Counted from the stretch's first letter, positions 35,455 to 49,064 are shown. The stretch: DNA of 64,000 nucleotides from Enterococcus hulanensis (GCF_005405485.1 NZ_BJED01000019.1:49821-113820); one strand, 5' to 3'. Notes: generated by a model from the letters alone, not told the origin. Made by a program: numbers and translations.

Positions 35455-36431
35455 GTCTTTTTTATACTGTCTTTTTCTAAAACACTTGTTTCAATAACAA
35501 CCTTATGAGCTAATTGCTGCCCATTAATGAGTTTCTCTAGGCTTTTTGCGGCGGCAGTTCCCGTCTGATAGAAATGATAATCAACAGTAGTCAATGTTGG
35601 GTAAACTTGCTCACCAATTCCATATCCGCCAAAACCAGCCAAGGAGATTTCTTCAGGTATCTTTTTCCCTAATTCTCTTGCTGCTTTCATCATCCCAATG
35701 GCGATATTATCTGTCGCACAAATAACAAAGGTATTGTTCTCATGCAATAAAACTTTTTTCCCCAACTCGTAGGCTTCGTCCCCGCTAAACGTGCTTTCGA
35801 TAAATTTGAAAGGAACAGATTTTAAAGATTTGACTGCATCTATCACTCCGGATTTTCGTTCTTGTCCGACTGAAACATCGCGTTCAGATACTCCAATATA
35901 GATAATTTTTTTTGGCTGGTGTTTTAACAGATGCTTCGTTAAATCCTGCGCTGCCTGATAGTCATCGTGTGTTACACAGTAGAGCTTCTCATCATATTGT
36001 CCAACAATTATCGTTGGAATATCAATCTTTTGAATCGCCTCAATGTGATCTGTTGTTATCTCGGTCGCCAATAGTATGATTCCTGCAACTTTATTCTTTT
36101 CAAAATCATACATGGCTTCTATTTCCTTTTTGCTGTCTTGTTTCGCATTCACAATTAGTTTTTGATACTCTTTTCCAAAATCAAAATCATCGATTCCTTC
36201 TAAGATGTCAATCGTAGCCGCCGAATCAAAGCGTGGGATAATAACTCCAATAAAATCACTATGATTACTTTTCAAATTCCGTGCAAAATCATTGGGTTTA
36301 TAATTATATTTTTTTATCGTCTCTTCGATTTTCGCAGCTGTGTCATCACTAACCTGTCCATTATTAAGATATCTGGACACCGTACTCTTTGACACGCCCG
36401 CCTCTTTCGCTATAAAACGAATCGTAACCAT
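35442..36431 (-). CDS. scrR: Sucrose operon repressor, LacI family
   Basis: This is a 329-residue repressor with an N-terminal HTH (FIAKEAGVSKSTVSRYLNNG) and hinge helix, then a periplasmic-binding-like core (about 60-325). It contains ICATDNIAIGMMKAARELG and ISLAGFGGYGIGE. I place the start at 36431 because the HTH begins there. An upstream in-frame extension of 41 residues has no family match. It precedes scrA and scrB on the same strand, with operators between, and should also sense their phosphosugar or fructose. Confidence 0.9.
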   Translation of the reverse strand: MVTIRFIAKEAGVSKSTVSRYLNNGQVSDDTAAKIEETIKKYNYKPNDFARNLKSNHSDFIGVIIPRFDSAATIDILEGIDDFDFGKEYQKLIVNAKQDSKKEIEAMYDFEKNKVAGIILLATEITTDHIEAIQKIDIPTIIVGQYDEKLYCVTHDDYQAAQDLTKHLLKHQPKKIIYIGVSERDVSVGQERKSGVIDAVKSLKSVPFKFIESTFSGDEAYELGKKVLLHENNTFVICATDNIAIGMMKAARELGKKIPEEISLAGFGGYGIGEQVYPTLTTVDYHFYQTGTAAAKSLEKLINGQQLAHKVVIETSVLEKDSIKKTEKA

Positions 36432-36589
36432 TCGCAGCAACCCTTTCCCCGATGTATTATTTACAAAATTCGGATAAGTATATTCAAGCTTCATTATATA
36501 CAAATCTGAAAAATATTGGAAAATCAAAAATAGCTTCACCCTATCTCTTAACATTATATCTAAGATAGCGACTTAAATCTCTAAATATC

Positions 36590-36885
36590 TGTCATCACGA
36601 TAACTTGACTAGCTTGATTAACTTGTTGAACCATATATCTGAGTAAAGTTATTTCCTCAGCTTTTGGCAACTTCATTTCTGATTCGATGATTCCGTCTTT
36701 CCAGTTCTAATGCCTTCTGTTGTCCGATAAATGACAAACCTTTCATATTACTCCTTTTACCCCTGTCAAGTCAAAGTCCAATCACAGCCAAAAATGTTCA
36801 ATCACCGGCCTCTAAAACGGTAACTCAACGTTTCTAAGGCCTAAAACTTCGAAATTGGACATCTCACTTCGATTTTGGACATCGT
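36590..36885. mobile_element. Possible insertion-sequence end or decayed element
   Basis: This gap holds short repeated motifs. CTTCGAAATTGGACATC (36847-36863) and CTTCGATTTTGGACATC (36867-36883) are direct repeats at a 20-base period. TCCAATCAC and TTCAATCAC recur near 36777 and 36797. Such multiple terminal repeats resemble IS21-family ends. On the minus strand beyond them, short open stretches such as MKLPKAEEITLLRYMVQQVN are interrupted by stops in all frames. I see no intact transposase. The whole gap from 36432 to 36954 has no credible gene. Confidence 0.35.
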
Positions 36886-36954
36886 GGATTTTTAGTAATT
36901 CTGCTACTCTTTAGTCACCGATCGGAACCAAAAACAATTATGGAGGTATTAATT

Positions 36955-37347
36955 ATGAATGAACAAGCATTTTCAGCCAAAAAACTCTTTAGCTTAAAGA
37001 AAAAGACTTTGGAAAAACGAATTTACGACTTTTACAACCTTTCCAAAGATACCGACAGCACCGTGCAATATTTAGTCGCGCTGCAAGTTCGCGAGCGTCT
37101 GGGAGATAGTGAGTTTCATTTAATTTTAAAAGAACTTGTCCAACATTTATTCTCCCAACGAAAAGTTACTAAGATCATCAAAAAATTCTTTTTCTATTTC
37201 AAGCATTACTTCACTTCAAAGGAATGGAAATACTTGAATCTACGCGTCTTCCCTGTTCGCCAATACGCCGAAAAAGCGATCACCGCTGTGCGAAGCCGCT
37301 TCTCTATCAGTAATATATTTGGCGCTCAAGAAGCGCAGGTTGAATAA
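36955..37347 (+). CDS. Hypothetical basic protein
   Basis: This is a 130-residue protein I do not recognise. It is strongly basic and helical, with KKLFSLKKKTLEKRIYDFYN near the start and an amphipathic Lys/Phe-rich middle (KVTKIIKKFFFYFKHYF). It has no signal peptide. TGGAGG lies at ideal spacing before the ATG at 36955. It is followed 23 bases later by the DUF2922-type gene, with which it should be cotranscribed. Nothing in the sequence indicates function. Confidence 0.7.
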   Translation: MNEQAFSAKKLFSLKKKTLEKRIYDFYNLSKDTDSTVQYLVALQVRERLGDSEFHLILKELVQHLFSQRKVTKIIKKFFFYFKHYFTSKEWKYLNLRVFPVRQYAEKAITAVRSRFSISNIFGAQEAQVE

Positions 37348-37370
37348 TCATAAGAAGGGAATGAAAAAAA

Positions 37371-37970
37371 ATGTACGCTGTTAAAACGATCAAAACCAAA
37401 AAATTAGTCTTCACTTTTAAGAAGAGCAACGGCAAGAAGAAAAATCTGATCATCAAAAATCCAACCGTCGAAAAATCTGCGGAAGAAATCCGCGAAGCCA
37501 TGGAGCTATTGACCACCCTTGATATTTTTGAGGAGGACGACGGTGTGAAGACCTATGCCGAGGTCGATACCTGTAAATATGTCGAAACTACTAAGTATAT
37601 CCAGTTTGACAAGGAGCACCCTGTAGAAGCGACCGAACCATCGGTTACACCGAAGTCAGTTAAAGCACCTATCGTTTTTGCTGGTCCCAAGCCGAAGTAC
37701 GAGAAATATATTGATCTGGTTTGCCCACGCACCTTAGAGAAGTTACCTAACATAAATGTAGAGTCAGCTTTAGCACCAATTAATAATGCCGCCGAAGCGA
37801 AGCCAACAGTATATCCTGAACCATTCACTGATTTGTCTGACTCTAGTGTCCCTTTATGCACAGTAGAAAAGCCAACAGAACCGTCGTCTAAAGAACAAGC
37901 CCAGAAAACAAGCAACGGTAAAAAAATGTTGAATAAAATAAAAGGTCTGTTGCTGGGGCGCTCTCCCTAA
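37371..37970 (+). CDS. DUF2922-like protein with long Pro/Ala-rich tail
   Basis: This is a 199-residue protein. Residues of about 8-75 (KTKKLVFTFKKSNGKKKNLI, then NPTVEKSAEEIREAMELL) follow the DUF2922 pattern of small Firmicute proteins: a beta-hairpin, Asn-Pro, and a helix ending in a short strand. The usual family member is only about 70 residues. Here a tail of about 120 residues rich in Pro, Glu, Ala and Val follows and ends in a basic patch (KKMLNKIKGLLLGRSP). Function is unknown. It follows the basic protein in a two-gene unit. Confidence 0.65.
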   Translation: MYAVKTIKTKKLVFTFKKSNGKKKNLIIKNPTVEKSAEEIREAMELLTTLDIFEEDDGVKTYAEVDTCKYVETTKYIQFDKEHPVEATEPSVTPKSVKAPIVFAGPKPKYEKYIDLVCPRTLEKLPNINVESALAPINNAAEAKPTVYPEPFTDLSDSSVPLCTVEKPTEPSSKEQAQKTSNGKKMLNKIKGLLLGRSP

Positions 37971-38055
37971 CTAGGTGAAAGCTGGATTCCGCGGATAACC
38001 GCAGTTATTGATCTATTGAGTGACGAACTGGTTTTCTAAGGTGGCTTAATGACTT

Positions 38056-38100
38056 AAAAAGGTGAAAAATCCATTACTAGAATTTTCCACCTTCCTTTTA
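38056..38100. terminator. Bidirectional terminator
   Basis: AAGGTGAAAAAT pairs imperfectly with AATTTTCCACCTT, flanked by A and T runs, between the DUF2922-type gene and the convergent beta-glucoside PTS gene. Confidence 0.78.
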
Positions 38101-38107
38101 GTCAGAA

Positions 38108-42987
<4,880 letters not shown>

Positions 42988-42996
42988 TATTATTAT

Positions 42997-43830
42997 TTAA
43001 TTTTCAGTCACACGCTGAAGATGTACCATCAAGTAGAACTTCTCATCATCACTAATTTCAATCCCGTGATTTTCCTGCATGTATTGATTAATTTTTTCAA
43101 CACAGGCATAGGTTTTTGGCAACGTTGCAGCCAGCTGCTTTAACATAGAAATATTCGAATTCGGAAAATCAGCATGGGTGACTGCTCGATGGGCAAAAAA
43201 CTTTAAATGAACTAAAAACCGTTCATAAGAAAGACTGTCCTTACTCAGTTCAATTGAAAAATGATACTCTACGATACTCAGAATATCCTTCACGATCTTC
43301 GGAATCTGCATCGTTTGATGCATTTTTTCTTGTTTCTGCTGTGCATTCACAAAATGCAGCGCGATAAAGCCTGCCTCGTCTTCTAATAAACTGATTCCCT
43401 CTTTTTCCTCGATCAGCTCAAGGGCATGAGCGGCAATTTCAAATTCCTTTGGATAAATTTTCTTGATCTCCCACAGCAGCGGATTAGTTAGATCCATTTG
43501 AGCCTTATGGCGCTCCAGCGCATTTTCAATGTGGTCATTTAGACTCAGATACAAATACTTGTTGAGTTGTATCTCTAATTTTTCTTCACCATATTCAATG
43601 ATTTTCTCGATCAGCTCTAATTGGGATTTAGAAATGTTTATCAAAAAATCTGCAAAGGAATCTGCATTCTTTGTCGACTCCATTCGAAATATTTTTTCGA
43701 TTTTCTCCTCATCAACAAGTTCTCCTGGGCGAGAATTGAAAGCTAGACCATTTCCGATCAGAACGATTTCATTTCCTTCCTTATCGGTGGTCATCAATAC
43801 ATTATTATTGAACTTTTTCTTAATAATCAT
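42997..43830 (-). CDS. licT: Transcription antiterminator, LicT/BglG family
   Basis: This 277-residue RNA-binding protein lets polymerase read through terminators when beta-glucosides are present. Residues 1-55 form the co-antiterminator RNA-binding domain (KKKFNNNVLMTTDKEGNEIV, then GNGLAFNSRPG). Two PTS-regulation domains follow (about 65-170 and 171-277), with the phosphorylated His residues in SLNDHIENALERH and VHLKFFAHRAVTH. The start at 43830 has GAGAGGTGG ahead. It should be controlled by BglP and HPr. It lies within its own controlled transcript. Confidence 0.94.
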   Translation of the reverse strand: MIIKKKFNNNVLMTTDKEGNEIVLIGNGLAFNSRPGELVDEEKIEKIFRMESTKNADSFADFLINISKSQLELIEKIIEYGEEKLEIQLNKYLYLSLNDHIENALERHKAQMDLTNPLLWEIKKIYPKEFEIAAHALELIEEKEGISLLEDEAGFIALHFVNAQQKQEKMHQTMQIPKIVKDILSIVEYHFSIELSKDSLSYERFLVHLKFFAHRAVTHADFPNSNISMLKQLAATLPKTYACVEKINQYMQENHGIEISDDEKFYLMVHLQRVTEN

Positions 43831-43855
43831 CTTCAATAAGTCCACCTCTCTAGGC

Positions 43856-43920
43856 AAAAAAAAGAACACGCAAATACACACATATCATTGTGGTATCGCC
43901 TGCCTCGCCAGTAACAATCC
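43856..43920 (-). promoter_or_regulatory. RAT site 2 and overlapping terminator in the licT leader
   Basis: The RAT (43892-43920) reads GGATTGTTACTG, then GCGAGGCAGGCGATACC on the minus strand. An imperfect hairpin built on ATACCACA/TGTGTGTAT follows and ends in eight T (43856-43863). It places licT itself under antitermination. Confidence 0.88.
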
Positions 43921-43955
43921 TGTTAATTTAATTATTTGGTAACGCCTACAACTAA

Positions 43956-43984
43956 AATATATCAGCATACCCGATTATTGTCAA
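43956..43984 (-). promoter_or_regulatory. Promoter of the licT-GH1-bglP operon
   Basis: A perfect TTGACA (43979-43984) and TATATT (43956-43961) are separated by exactly 17 bases on the minus strand, about 35 bases ahead of the first RAT. The rest of 43985-44134 shows nothing else. Confidence 0.9.
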
Positions 43985-44134
43985 CATCCTATTTTTTATA
44001 ATAAAATAATAATTTGGCAAAAGAACATTTAAAGGCGAGCTGCCCTATAATGACATTTTCTATTAACTCCCAAAAAATCGCTAAAAAAATGGAAATTTTA
44101 TTCTTTACAATCATTAGTTCTTCAGCAAACGTCT

Positions 44135-44166
44135 AAAAAGCAGACCAGCTCTCGATCTGCTTTTTC
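44135..44166 (-). terminator. Terminator of the lipoprotein gene
   Basis: AAAAAGCAGA pairs with TCTGCTTTTT around a short loop, about 40 bases past the lipoprotein stop codon. Confidence 0.85.
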
Positions 44167-44207
44167 GTTCACCATTATCGCTAATACAATAAAACCAGTC
44201 CGCCGCT

Positions 44208-44816
44208 TCACTCCGCCACAAAAGAGTTCAGCATCTCTGTAACAAGGTCCCCGTTTTTATCATAAAATGAAGGAAATGCTATCAGATTTACAAGCGCATA
44301 GTCTGATTCTGTCTCCAGAAAATAAAAGTTCATTTGTACATTTGCGCCCTCATAGGTACCGGTAAAATTATACAGATAGCCCTCGTAATGTGCCGTTTTA
44401 TAAGCTGTTTCACTTACAGTTTCTTCCTTTATTTCAATCTCTTCGGTTGAGACAAACTGGTTTTTTATCAAATCTTTGAACGCCGCTAAACTCTCAAAAT
44501 CTGTTTTTTTGAACCCATAGATCATCAAGCCTTGTACCTTATCCTCATCTTCTGCATTAAAAGACAATTCTTCATCTGGTATGATCTCCCAACTGTCTAT
44601 CACTTTCATCTTGTAAGGCGTTCCTTCGACATCAAAATCGACCTCCTTCAATTCAATCTTCTTTTCAGAAGAAGAAACTTCTGGCGCGGAAGTCGTTTGT
44701 TCTGTTGAAGAGGCTGATGCTGTACCTTTTTCTGACTTGCTCGTTTCTTTTGTGCCGCCAGAACCGCACCCTGCTAACATAACTGCCATTACCGTAAAAA
44801 TAATCCACTTTTTCAT
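44208..44816 (-). CDS. Secreted lipoprotein of unknown function
   Basis: This 202-residue protein has a lipoprotein signal peptide with lipobox LAGC (Cys17), so it should be anchored to the outer face of the membrane. A Ser/Thr/Lys/Glu-rich linker (about 18-50) follows, then a compact domain of about 150 residues with the segment DVEGTPYKMKVIDSWEI. The domain resembles small Firmicute lipoprotein domains seen in several enterococcal proteins, but I cannot name the family. It is monocistronic. Confidence 0.82.
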   Translation of the reverse strand: MKKWIIFTVMAVMLAGCGSGGTKETSKSEKGTASASSTEQTTSAPEVSSSEKKIELKEVDFDVEGTPYKMKVIDSWEIIPDEELSFNAEDEDKVQGLMIYGFKKTDFESLAAFKDLIKNQFVSTEEIEIKEETVSETAYKTAHYEGYLYNFTGTYEGANVQMNFYFLETESDYALVNLIAFPSFYDKNGDLVTEMLNSFVAE

Positions 44817-45000
44817 TCATTAATCCCCTAACACGTTTATTTTGACCAACATTGAAGCAATGGTTACAAAACCTTTTTTATAACCGATGTTACTTAATAA
44901 CAGATTAAGGTTGCGAAACAGCAAAGTCAATATAAAAAATAACTTTTAATCATATTTACAGCGCTAAAAAAAGAATAAGTTAATTAAAAATCACCAAAAT

Positions 45001-45031
45001 AAAAGAACAACGTGAAATCACGCTGTCCTTT
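45001..45031 (-). terminator. Terminator of the DJ-1/PfpI gene
   Basis: An AAAGAACA-CGTG/CACG-TGTCCTTT stem lies just past the stop codon of the gene at 45055-45696, with A/T-rich flanks. Confidence 0.75.
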
Positions 45032-45054
45032 ATATGCTATTTTGTTTTATCCAA

Positions 45055-45696
45055 CTAGTTTGCTTCCTCATTAACCGGCAAAGTTTGCATCAACGCATAG
45101 AAGTATTCCGGCTTGCCAGTATTGAAATAGTCATACCACGCGTTTAAGGTGTCCGTTTGAAACACATCTGCGCGTTCGATAATTTGTTTAGCCCACTCCA
45201 AAGCGCCTGTGGGACTGGCAGTAATAAGATTGCCGTCTGCTACTGCTGGCTGGTCTACGTAAAATTGCTGACCTTGATAATTGGGTGCAAACATTTCAAG
45301 AAAGCCTGCTCCATTACTGGTATGGGGACGATTATCCAACAGCCCATAACTGGCAAGGGCAGTCGTAGCGCCGCAAATTGCGCCCACTGTCGCGCCTGTA
45401 TTAAGAAACTCGCTGGCTTTTTCTAGGATCGCAGTATGTTTTGGATCATTCCATGTATCTGCCCCTGGCAACAGCAGCATACTTTTTTCATCTGCCACCA
45501 TGTCAGCAATCAAGCAATCAGGTACGATCGTCATCCCGCCCATGGTTTTGATCGGCTCTTTAGAAGAACTGACCGTTTTCAGCGTCACCGACGGTCCATC
45601 CTTTTTGAAAAAGCGGCCAGAATTCAGCTCCGCTGTCACATATCCTAATTCCCAGTCAGCTAAAGTATCAAGTACATAAACATAAATAGTATTCAT
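45055..45696 (-). CDS. DJ-1/PfpI family protein (type 1 glutamine amidotransferase-like)
   Basis: This is a 213-residue flavodoxin-like protein. The nucleophile elbow GAICGATTALASYGLL (about 103-118) has the reactive Cys with the conserved Glu/Asp region earlier. It begins MNTIYVYVLDTLADWELGYV, typical of YajL/PfpI-like proteins of Firmicutes. Proposed roles are protease, chaperone or deglycase-like activity on damaged molecules, and none can be chosen here. The WYL-domain regulator gene is divergent and could control it. Confidence 0.87.
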   Translation of the reverse strand: MNTIYVYVLDTLADWELGYVTAELNSGRFFKKDGPSVTLKTVSSSKEPIKTMGGMTIVPDCLIADMVADEKSMLLLPGADTWNDPKHTAILEKASEFLNTGATVGAICGATTALASYGLLDNRPHTSNGAGFLEMFAPNYQGQQFYVDQPAVADGNLITASPTGALEWAKQIIERADVFQTDTLNAWYDYFNTGKPEYFYALMQTLPVNEEAN

Positions 45697-45821
45697 TGTT
45701 TTCCTCCATTTTCGTTGTAAAAGATTGGTTGATTTGTTTATAGTATACCTAGCAATTGTTGACAGCTGTATGGCAACAATCTACAATTAAAAAAAGATCT
45801 TTTAGTAAAGGCGGTTTTTTG

Positions 45822-46751
45822 ATGAAGGTTGATCGGCTTGTCAGCATCATTATGGTACTTCTGGATAAAAAACGAATCGGGGCACAGGAATTAGCAGAGA
45901 TGTTCGAAGTTTCTCCCCGTACGATCTATCGCGACATTGATTCGATCAGTATGGCAGGAATCCCGATCCGCTCAACCTCTGGCGTGGGCGGCGGTTTTGA
46001 GATCATGGAGAACTACAAGCTTGATAAAAAGGTTTTTTCGACGACTGAGATTTCCACCCTCTTGATGGGGCTTTCCAGTCTTTCAAATGTGATGCGGGGC
46101 GATGAGCTAGTCAATGCCCTTGCGAAGGTCAAAAGTTTTATCCCCGCCGACCAAGCCAAAGATATTGATGTAAAAATGAACCAAATCCATATCGAGCTGA
46201 CTCCTTGGATGGGCAATCAAAACATCCAGCCTTTTTTAGAGCTTATCAAAACCGCTTTGCAGGAAAACAAGCTGCTTGCCTTTGATTATGTCAGCCACCG
46301 CGGCAATAAAACCGCGCGAATCGTCGAGCCTTATCAGCTTGTCCTAAAGGGAAATCATTGGTATGTGCAAGCCTATTGCCAGCAAAGAAGTGACTTTCGC
46401 CTATTCAAGCTGGCTCGTATGTCTCGACTGAAGCTACAAGACGAAGACTTTACGCCGCGCGCATTTCAAAAGCCGCAGCTGGAATTTTCGGATATCCTGA
46501 CCACGCTGCAGACCGAGATCACACTGCGAATTCATCGCTCGGTCATGGATCAGGTGCTTGATTATTGTGCCTTTGAACATTTTACGCCAGAGGACGAAGA
46601 CCATTACCTCGTTCGTTTTCCTTTTATCGAAAATGACTATCACTACAATATTCTTTTCAGCTTTGGCAATAAATGCGAGTGCTTAGCGCCGCCGCATGTA
46701 CGCGAGGAGATGCAGCGCAAAGTCCGTGAGATTGCGGAGTTATATGATTGA
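45822..46751 (+). CDS. HTH/WYL-domain transcriptional regulator (YafY-like)
   Basis: This is a 309-residue regulator with an N-terminal HTH_11 (ELAEMFEVSPRTIYRDIDSI, then AGIPIRSTSGVGGGFEI), a WYL domain (about 130-215, with FDYVSHRGNKTARIVEP, HWYVQAYC and FRLFKLARM) and a WCX-type C-terminus (about 230-305). WYL domains sense small ligands or nucleic acid. I place the start at the ATG at 45822, since the HTH starts there and AAAGGCGG precedes. It is divergent from the DJ-1 family gene. Confidence 0.9.
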   Translation: MKVDRLVSIIMVLLDKKRIGAQELAEMFEVSPRTIYRDIDSISMAGIPIRSTSGVGGGFEIMENYKLDKKVFSTTEISTLLMGLSSLSNVMRGDELVNALAKVKSFIPADQAKDIDVKMNQIHIELTPWMGNQNIQPFLELIKTALQENKLLAFDYVSHRGNKTARIVEPYQLVLKGNHWYVQAYCQQRSDFRLFKLARMSRLKLQDEDFTPRAFQKPQLEFSDILTTLQTEITLRIHRSVMDQVLDYCAFEHFTPEDEDHYLVRFPFIENDYHYNILFSFGNKCECLAPPHVREEMQRKVREIAELYD

Positions 46752-46756
46752 ACCAC

Positions 46757-46804
46757 AAAAACCTTTTAGCGATTCGTTGTTTCGACCGCTAAAAGGTTTT
46801 TTAG
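46757..46804. terminator. Bidirectional terminator
   Basis: AAAAACCTTTTAGCG pairs with CGCTAAAAGGTTTTTT. It separates the WYL regulator and the convergent ArsR-type gene. Confidence 0.92.
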
Positions 46805-46824
46805 TTTATCCATGAAGCTGATGC

Positions 46825-47142
46825 CTACTCCCCAGCTTTCTTTTCAACATCTGCTTCTAATGATGCCGTCAGTCTTTTCAACAGATCCAGTGTATTCCCC
46901 ATATTGGCTTGATAATATCGCTCGGTGCCGATCTGAGTCACCGCCAAAATTCCCGCGCCTAACATTAGCTTTAAATGATGCGATATTGCTGGGCGTGATA
47001 ATGACATCGAGTCTGTGATCTGATTGACCGTCATTTGGCCATTTTTACAAAGCATCACCAGAATCTGCTGCCGCTTCTCATCCTGCAGCATCGTGAAAAT
47101 CGGGATACTCTCTTTAAAAATATCTAATGTTTGTTCTGCCAT
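46825..47142 (-). CDS. ArsR-family winged-helix repressor
   Basis: This 105-residue protein has a single winged HTH (FTMLQDEKRQQILVMLCKNG, then MTVNQITDSMSLSRPAISHH, and LMLGAGILAVTQIGTERYY). The ELCVC metal site of ArsR/SmtB is replaced by a sequence without paired Cys, so it is probably not a metal sensor. It is divergent from the quinone-reductase gene, whose promoter carries a strong palindrome. Confidence 0.88.
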   Translation of the reverse strand: MAEQTLDIFKESIPIFTMLQDEKRQQILVMLCKNGQMTVNQITDSMSLSRPAISHHLKLMLGAGILAVTQIGTERYYQANMGNTLDLLKRLTASLEADVEKKAGE

Positions 47143-47184
47143 TGGTCCTGATCCCCTTCATGTTGCCCTTATGTTTATGATTTC

Positions 47185-47196
47185 AAACTATTAAAC
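47185..47196. promoter_or_regulatory. AAACTATTAAAC element near the ArsR-type gene
   Basis: This 12-mer lies 42 bases ahead of the ArsR-type start and recurs exactly at 49158-49169, ahead of the second DJ-1 gene. It overlaps TTAAACGCT, the half-site of the palindrome at 47267-47290. A shared regulator is likely. Confidence 0.5.
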
Positions 47197-47228
47197 GCTA
47201 GATCGGAAAAATTGTCAAGAAACATCCG

Positions 47229-47290
47229 TTGACATTTTTAAACCAATAAACTAAACTCTAATCCGTAAGCGTTTAAAAGGTTAAACGCTT
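47229..47290 (+). promoter_or_regulatory. Quinone-reductase promoter and downstream operator
   Basis: A perfect TTGACA (47229-47234), 17-base spacer and TAAACT (47252-47257) form the promoter. The inverted repeat AAGCGTTTAA-AAGG-TTAAACGCTT (47267-47290) begins nine bases after the -10 box, over the start of transcription. Binding there would block transcription. The ArsR-type protein is the best candidate. Confidence 0.85.
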
Positions 47291-47315
47291 AAACTCAAAC
47301 GCTGGAGGAATAAAG

Positions 47316-48341
47316 ATGAATAATACAATGAAAGCTGCCGTAATTGATTCTTATAAACAACCAATGCCAGAAATAAAGGCTGTGGCGCTCCCAAAAGTTC
47401 GGCCAAATGATGTTTTGGTCAAGATCGTCGCGGCCAGCATCAATCCTATCGATCTAAAAACAAAGGACGGCGGACTTAAAATGCTGCTGAAATATGATAT
47501 GCCGCTGATTCTGGGGAGTGATTTTGCCGGGATCATCGTTGAGGTTGGTGAACAGGTTAATGATTTTGCTATCGGCGATGCTGTTTATGGCCGTGTTCAG
47601 AAGAACCGGATCGGCACCTTTGCGGAATATATCGCCGTTGATACAGGCGATATCGCTCTAAAACCGAAGAATACTACTTTTGAGGAAGCGGCCGCGATTC
47701 CGCTGGTTGGACTCACTAGTTATCAGGCTTTGCATGACATCATGAATATCCAGCCGGGACAAAAGGTCCTGATTCAAGGCGGTTCTGGCGGGATTGGAAC
47801 GATCGCCATCCAAATCTCTAAGCACCTAGGCGCATATGTAGCGACCACTACCTCAGCGAAAAATTTTGAACTGGTCCAATCATTAGGCGCCGACTACCCG
47901 ATTGATTACCGAACGACTAATTTTACAGAAATCCTTGCCGATTATGATTATGTCTTTGATACGCGGGGCAGAAAAGCGCTGGAGGATGCCTTCAGCATTG
48001 TGAAACCGGGCGGAAAAGTCGTCAGCATCTCTGGATTACCCAACTATCGCTTCGGGCAAGAATACGGAGTGCCTTTATGGAAAAAGTTAGGCTTTCGCTT
48101 TGTGACTCGGAAGATTACTAAATTGGAGAAGCAAACAGGTGCCTCCTACACCTTTCTTTTCATGAAGCCAAGCGGTCCGCAGCTGTCCCTACTAGGTCAG
48201 TTGATCGAAACCGGCGTGATCAAACCGATAATTGATCGCGTCGTGCCCTTTGCCGATATCGAAGAAGCCCTCACCTATTCACAATCCGGTCGGGCCAAAG
48301 GAAAAATCATCCTGCAAATGACCGATGATTCTGAAAAATAG
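47316..48341 (+). CDS. Zinc-independent medium-chain NADPH:quinone oxidoreductase
   Basis: This is a 341-residue reductase of the quinone oxidoreductase branch. It has VDDLKTKD-like sequence as INPIDLKTKDGG, GSDFAGIIVEVGEQV, the conserved VGLTSYQALHDI and the NADPH-binding QGGSGGIGTIAIQISKHLG (about 150-168). The catalytic zinc ligands of alcohol dehydrogenases are absent. It probably reduces quinones or reactive enals, a detoxification role. It has its own promoter with a strong operator and is divergent from the ArsR-type gene. Confidence 0.9.
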   Translation: MNNTMKAAVIDSYKQPMPEIKAVALPKVRPNDVLVKIVAASINPIDLKTKDGGLKMLLKYDMPLILGSDFAGIIVEVGEQVNDFAIGDAVYGRVQKNRIGTFAEYIAVDTGDIALKPKNTTFEEAAAIPLVGLTSYQALHDIMNIQPGQKVLIQGGSGGIGTIAIQISKHLGAYVATTTSAKNFELVQSLGADYPIDYRTTNFTEILADYDYVFDTRGRKALEDAFSIVKPGGKVVSISGLPNYRFGQEYGVPLWKKLGFRFVTRKITKLEKQTGASYTFLFMKPSGPQLSLLGQLIETGVIKPIIDRVVPFADIEEALTYSQSGRAKGKIILQMTDDSEK

Positions 48342-48347
48342 CTAAAT

Positions 48348-48389
48348 AAAGGGTCCCGACAAAGTTTATGCTTTATCGGGACCCTTTTA
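48348..48389. terminator. Bidirectional terminator
   Basis: AAAGGGTCCCGA pairs with TCGGGACCCTTTT around a short loop between the convergent quinone-reductase and DJ-1 genes. Confidence 0.92.
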
Positions 48390-49064
48390 TTTGATTTCAT
48401 TTAGTAATAATTTTGCTACGGCACGTACAGAAAAAGGGTTTTGTCCGGTTAACAGTCGACCATCTTTTATCGCATATTCGCTATAAAAGCGTTTCTTCGA
48501 GAATTTGGCTCCGCGAGCTTCCGCCACCTCATGATTTAGAAAGGGCACGACCGATTTCTTGCTGGCAAGGATCTCTTCAGCCGTCGTGAAGCCCGTAATA
48601 TTCTTACCCGCGATCAGATACTCGCCTTGTTCATTCTTAATATTGAACAGTCCTGCGATTCCATGACAGACCGAGCTGATGTAGCCGCCATTGTTATAAA
48701 TGGTTAATGCCAACTTCTGAAGTTCTGGATTATCTGGAAAATCCCACATCACGCCATGACCGCCTGTGTAATAGATCGCCGCATAGTCGTTCGGATCGAT
48801 TTGATCAGGACACAGCGTATTTTTCAATCCACGATCAATAAAATCCTGACTTTCGTAAATCCGCATGATCGATTCATCCGTATATTTCATGCTTCGCGGA
48901 TCAAGGGGAACAAATCCGCCCTTTGGACTAACGAAATCTACCGCTACGCCATTTTTTTGCATTTCATCAACAAACTCTGCCGCTTCACCCAGCCACAAAC
49001 CGGTCGGGTCCTTCGTTCCTTGATAGCGCGTGACATTTGTTTCAACAATCAATACCTTTTTCAT
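48387..49064 (-). CDS. DJ-1/PfpI family protein, Hsp31-like
   Basis: This is a 225-residue protein of the class I glutamine amidotransferase-like fold. The N-terminus KKVLIVETNVTRYQGTKDPT and LWLGEAAEFVDEM carry the Glu that assists catalysis. The nucleophile Cys sits in GGYISSVCHGIAGLFNI (about 130-146). It resembles Hsp31 proteins, which are glyoxalase III-like and protect against carbonyl stress. The ATG at 49064 has GAGGG nine bases ahead and is preferred over the ATG at 49073. It shares an upstream 12-mer with the ArsR-type gene, so both may answer one signal. Confidence 0.9.
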   Translation of the reverse strand: MKKVLIVETNVTRYQGTKDPTGLWLGEAAEFVDEMQKNGVAVDFVSPKGGFVPLDPRSMKYTDESIMRIYESQDFIDRGLKNTLCPDQIDPNDYAAIYYTGGHGVMWDFPDNPELQKLALTIYNNGGYISSVCHGIAGLFNIKNEQGEYLIAGKNITGFTTAEEILASKKSVVPFLNHEVAEARGAKFSKKRFYSEYAIKDGRLLTGQNPFSVRAVAKLLLNEIK

